Assembly: GCA_902806095.1 (NCBI GenBank)
Contig: CADCVF010000065.1
Coordinates: 1 to 64,000, forward strand
DNA length: 64,000 nt
Origin: an uncultured Rubrobacteraceae bacterium
Lineage (GTDB): Bacteria; Actinomycetota; Rubrobacteria; Rubrobacterales; Rubrobacteraceae
Reading direction: 5' to 3'
The notes under the pieces are model-generated. The model was not told the DNA's origin and searched no databases. It was given only the letters and a program-made list of their open reading frames with translations. Positions 61,379 to 64,000 of the stretch are shown in pieces. The position numbers and the translations under genes are program-made. The first letter of the stretch is position 1, and every line of letters begins with the position of its first letter.

Positions 61379-62585
61379 GGGCAGCGAAGGGATCCGTCCC
61401 CTCGAAGGCGTGCGCGTCATCGAGATGGGCAGCTTGCTCGCCGGTCCTTTCTGCGGCCAGCTCCTCGCCGACTTCGGCGCCGAGGTCATAAAACTCGAGC
61501 CGCCAGGTAAAGGCGATCCCATGCGCCTCTGGGGCCGCCACCGCAAAGAGGGACGCACCCTGTGGTGGCCCATCATCGCCAGAAACAAGAAGTCCGTCAC
61601 CCTCAATCTGCGGGAGGAGGAAGGCCAGAACCTCGCCCGCCGGCTCATCGCTGAAGCCGATGTGGTCGTCGAGAACTTCAGGCCTGGTACGCTGGAGAGG
61701 TGGGGCCTGGGGTACGAGGACCTGAGCGGGATCAACACTGGTCTGGTTATGGTGCGAGTCTCCGGTTACGGACAGACGGGCCCATACAAGGACCAGGCCG
61801 GGTTCGGGTCCATCGGCGAGGCCATGGGCGGGATCAGGCATGTGACAGGGTACCCTGATCGTCCGCCGCCGCGGGTTGGGATCAGCCTCGGCGACTCTCT
61901 CGCTGCCACATTCGGCGCCCTCGGCGCGGTGACGGCCCTCTACAACCGCGAGACGCGCGGCGGCAAGGGCCAGATCGTGGACGTGGCGATCTACGAGGCC
62001 GTTCTCGCGCTAATGGAGAGCACCATCCCTGAATACGCGCTCACAGACCACATCAGGAGCCGCACGGGGGCCATCCTGCCCTTCGTGGCACCGTCGAACA
62101 CCTACCCCACAGGCGACGGGGACTACGTCGTGATCGGCGCCAACGCCGATACCGTCTTCGGACGTTTCGCGAAGGCGCTCGGACACCCCGAGTGGGCCGA
62201 GGGCGAACGGTACGCAACACACCACGCCCGCGGCGAGAACCAGGAAGAGCTGGACGGCTTGATCTCCGACTGGACCAGACAACACACAGCTGAAGAGGTG
62301 ATCGCTGCCATGAGGGAAGCGAGCGTCCCCGCCGGAAAACTGTTCACCGCTGAGGACATGCTCTCCGACGAACAATACGCCGCCCGCCAGAACATCGTCA
62401 CCGTCGAAGACCCGGACATCGGACCGTTCCCGATGCAGAACGTCGTTCCCCGCCTCTCCGAGACACCAGGAGAAGTCCGATGGACAGGCCCCAAACTAGG
62501 CCAGCACAACGACGAGGTGTTTGGAGGATTGCTCGGGATGAGCGAAGAGGACCTCGACGGCCTGAGGGAACGAGGCATCGTCTGA
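61371..62585 (+). CDS. CaiB/BaiF family III CoA-transferase
   Basis: A 404-aa class III CoA-transferase: GVRVIEMGSLLAGPFCGQLL, ADFGAEVIKLEPPGKGDPMR, VVVENFRPGTLERWGLGYED, then the catalytic Asp in GISLGDSLAATFGAL. The interlocked-dimer family moves CoA between carboxylates through an aspartyl-CoA. Its stop overlaps the HMG-CoA lyase start (TGATG). A role in loading CoA onto 3-hydroxy-3-methylglutarate or a related dicarboxylate, feeding the lyase, is plausible but inferred. Confidence 0.92.
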   Translation: MAEGSEGIRPLEGVRVIEMGSLLAGPFCGQLLADFGAEVIKLEPPGKGDPMRLWGRHRKEGRTLWWPIIARNKKSVTLNLREEEGQNLARRLIAEADVVVENFRPGTLERWGLGYEDLSGINTGLVMVRVSGYGQTGPYKDQAGFGSIGEAMGGIRHVTGYPDRPPPRVGISLGDSLAATFGALGAVTALYNRETRGGKGQIVDVAIYEAVLALMESTIPEYALTDHIRSRTGAILPFVAPSNTYPTGDGDYVVIGANADTVFGRFAKALGHPEWAEGERYATHHARGENQEELDGLISDWTRQHTAEEVIAAMREASVPAGKLFTAEDMLSDEQYAARQNIVTVEDPDIGPFPMQNVVPRLSETPGEVRWTGPKLGQHNDEVFGGLLGMSEEDLDGLRERGIV

Positions 62586-63466
62586 TGCACATCGAGATAG
62601 TCGACGTCGGCCCCCGCGACGGCCTCCAGAACGAGGACGAGACCCTCTCCCCCGAGATCCGCGCCAGGCTGTGCGAGAAGCTTGCGGCAGCAGGCATCCC
62701 ACGCGTCGAGGCGGCGAGCTTCGTCAACCCTAAACGCGTCCCCCAGATGGCCGGCGCGGAAGAGGTAATGGCGGCTATACAGCGTTCCCCTGGCACGAGC
62801 TACGCCGGCCTCGTTCTCAACGAGAAGGGCTACGAGCGGGCCATCGAGGCCGGGGTCGACGAAGTACGATACGCCTTCCCCGTAACCGAGACTTTCGCGC
62901 AGCGCAACCAGAACACCACAGTAGCTGACGCGACACAGCTCGCCGCGCGACTAGTGGAGCGGGCCAGGCTAGATGGCGTGCGCGTCTCCATCACGCTCTC
63001 CGCCGCGTTCGGAGACCCTTTCGAGGGTAGAGTAGAGCCGGGGCACGTACTACGGATCGCCGGCAGTGTAGCGGCATCGGGCCCAGACGAGCTCGTATTG
63101 GCCGACACCATAGGCGTAGGAGTCCCAAACCAGGTGCGGACGCTCGTTGAGAGCATCGCTGCCGACGGCATCACGGTCGGCTGCCACTTCCACGACACGC
63201 GCAACACCGGAATAGCCAACGCCGTAGCCGCAGTCGAGAGTGGCGTGACCGTCCTGGACGCCTCCGTAGGCGGCACGGGCGGCTGCCCCTTCGCCCCACG
63301 AGCCACGGGAAACATCGCCACAGAAGACCTCGTCTACCTCCTCCATAACATGGGCTACGCAACAGGAATAGACCTCGACGCCCTCATCGAAGTAGCAACC
63401 TGGCTCGCGCAGCAACTAAACAAAGAACTCCCTGGACAACTCTACAAAGCAGGCAACTTCGTATGA
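62585..63466 (+). CDS. Hydroxymethylglutaryl-CoA lyase-like protein
   Basis: From ATG 62585 (the ORF track start is inside the upstream gene) the product is 293 aa of the DRE-TIM metallolyase class. IVDVGPRDGLQNEDE (Arg/Asp), ADTIGVGVPNQV, GCHFHDTRNTGIANAV (metal His pair) and VGGTGGCPFAPRATGNIATE (the catalytic Cys loop) are all present. It cleaves HMG-CoA to acetyl-CoA and acetoacetate, the last step of leucine catabolism, whose other enzymes lie 5-14 kb upstream. A related citramalyl-CoA lyase activity cannot be excluded. Confidence 0.92.
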   Translation: MHIEIVDVGPRDGLQNEDETLSPEIRARLCEKLAAAGIPRVEAASFVNPKRVPQMAGAEEVMAAIQRSPGTSYAGLVLNEKGYERAIEAGVDEVRYAFPVTETFAQRNQNTTVADATQLAARLVERARLDGVRVSITLSAAFGDPFEGRVEPGHVLRIAGSVAASGPDELVLADTIGVGVPNQVRTLVESIAADGITVGCHFHDTRNTGIANAVAAVESGVTVLDASVGGTGGCPFAPRATGNIATEDLVYLLHNMGYATGIDLDALIEVATWLAQQLNKELPGQLYKAGNFV

Positions 63467-63695
63467 GAAATCAGCATGTCAGCACGCTCCGGCTTCGCCT
63501 CCGCTGTCAGCACTTCAGCAAGTCGTCTGAGAGTCTCGCCATGAGCGTCGAACCTGACTGCTACCTAAAGTGATTCTTCGTGCGCTGCCGGGCGGGGCCG
63601 GAACGGGAGAAGCTGACATGCTGACAAGCGAAGGCCTTATAGGCCTCTGCGTGCTGACTTGCTGAAATGCTCATACGCGACCGAAGGGAGCGACC
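63467..63695. other. Intergenic region with short CTGAC-rich inverted repeats
   Basis: No ORF. The words TCAGCACTTCAGCAAGTC (about 63506-63523) and GTGCTGACTTGCTGAAATGC (63650 onward) are near-inverted copies, and AAGCTGACATGCTGACAAGC lies between. The same word AGCTGAAATGCTGACTTGCT occurs in repeat copy A (from 6797). Confidence 0.55.
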
Positions 63696-64000
63696 TTGTA
63701 CAACTTGGCTGTCGACGTCGGTGGGACTTTCACGGACGTGCTGGTCTTTGACGAAGAGTCGGGAGAGTTGACCGAGGGCAAGGTGCTCTCGACGCCGGAG
63801 GACCCTTCGAAGGGGGTGGTCGATGGCATAGAGGCGGTCTGCGAGAAGGTTGGGATCTCCTTTCCCGACCTGCATCTTTTCTTCCACGGCACGACCGTCG
63901 TGACGAATATGATCCTGACCAACACGGGCTCGCGGGTCGGCCTACTGACGACAAAAGGGCACGAGCAGATCCTGCACCTCGCCCGCGCCTGGACCCCGGG
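63696..64000 (+). CDS. Hydantoinase/oxoprolinase A-type subunit (HyuA), 3'-truncated by window edge
   Basis: From TTG 63696 (AAGGGAG upstream) an open frame runs off the window and is absent from the ORF track: NLAVDVGGTFTDVLVFDEES, then LHLFFHGTTVVTNMILTN and GSRVGLLTTKGHEQILHLAR. These are the N-terminal ATPase-like motifs of the hydantoinase A/5-oxoprolinase/acetone carboxylase beta family (DVGGTFTD, HGTTVATN). Members hydrolyse cyclic amides or carboxylate ketones with ATP, normally with a HyuB partner encoded next. It is 230 bases after the lyase, in the same direction. Confidence 0.9.
   Translation, partial: MYNLAVDVGGTFTDVLVFDEESGELTEGKVLSTPEDPSKGVVDGIEAVCEKVGISFPDLHLFFHGTTVVTNMILTNTGSRVGLLTTKGHEQILHLARAWTP

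Overview
The window is GC-rich bacterial chromosome with dense, often overlapping genes (ATGA, GTGA and TGATG junctions) and frequent GTG/TTG starts. It carries large AAA-TPR-LuxR regulators, Gfo/Idh/MocA dehydrogenases, actinobacterial-type acyl-CoA carboxylases and several Sec/Tat lipoproteins. Together these suggest a high-GC actinobacterium, and the style resembles Rubrobacter. That assignment is inference: there is no rRNA or tRNA in the window to anchor it. I found no tRNA, rRNA, CRISPR array, phage gene or intact transposase.

Layout. 0-7 kb: the 3' part of a BTAD/LuxR regulator with a frameshift, a secreted subtilisin preceded by an 11-bp tandem repeat spaced like a SARP box, then a gene graveyard (MOSC remnant, HicB antitoxin with a frameshifted HicA, and a collapsed copy of the LuxR regulator). 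7-15 kb, minus strand: an operon of two CusA/CzcA-like RND pumps, a very short lipoprotein adaptor and a second lipoprotein. 15-24 kb: a DUF2252 protein, a PAS-only protein, an amino-acid permease coupled to a universal stress protein, and a GAF-PAS-PAS-GGDEF-EAL protein. 24-40 kb: an HpaI-type aldolase, HPr, Enzyme I and a NagB-like deaminase, then a sugar/inositol ABC transporter and a myo-inositol catabolic cluster (iolG-, iolE-, iolC-, iolD-, iolB-like) with a Tat lipoprotein binding protein and two more MocA-type dehydrogenases. 40-43 kb: a lipid kinase and an acyl-CoA synthetase. 43-48 kb, minus strand: a secreted beta-helix protein, a SnoaL-like protein, another AAA-TPR-LuxR regulator and a GlsB-type membrane protein. 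48-58 kb: an acyl-CoA dehydrogenase, pyruvate carboxylase and both methylcrotonyl-CoA carboxylase subunits around a methylglutaconyl-CoA hydratase. 58-64 kb: an AAC(3)-family acetyltransferase, a BrnT/BrnA toxin-antitoxin pair, a frameshifted methionine aminopeptidase, and a GntR-controlled operon of a CaiB CoA-transferase, an HMG-CoA lyase and the start of a HyuA-type hydantoinase/oxoprolinase.

How the parts work together. The inositol block can import a cyclitol, oxidise it (IolG), dehydrate it (IolE), hydrolyse the ring (IolD), isomerise (IolB) and phosphorylate (IolC). The final aldolase (IolJ) and the semialdehyde dehydrogenase (IolA) are not in the window. The 48-63 kb genes supply every step from isovaleryl-CoA to acetoacetate plus acetyl-CoA (leucine catabolism), with HMG-CoA lyase in a separately regulated unit.

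Three reading frames (the first LuxR regulator, hicA, map) are each broken by a single-base G-tract length change and regain a full-length product when one base is added or removed. This pattern fits either recurrent base-calling error or slippage. Intergenic regions also contain families of short repeats, including a composite element with a GAAA-tetraloop hairpin core.
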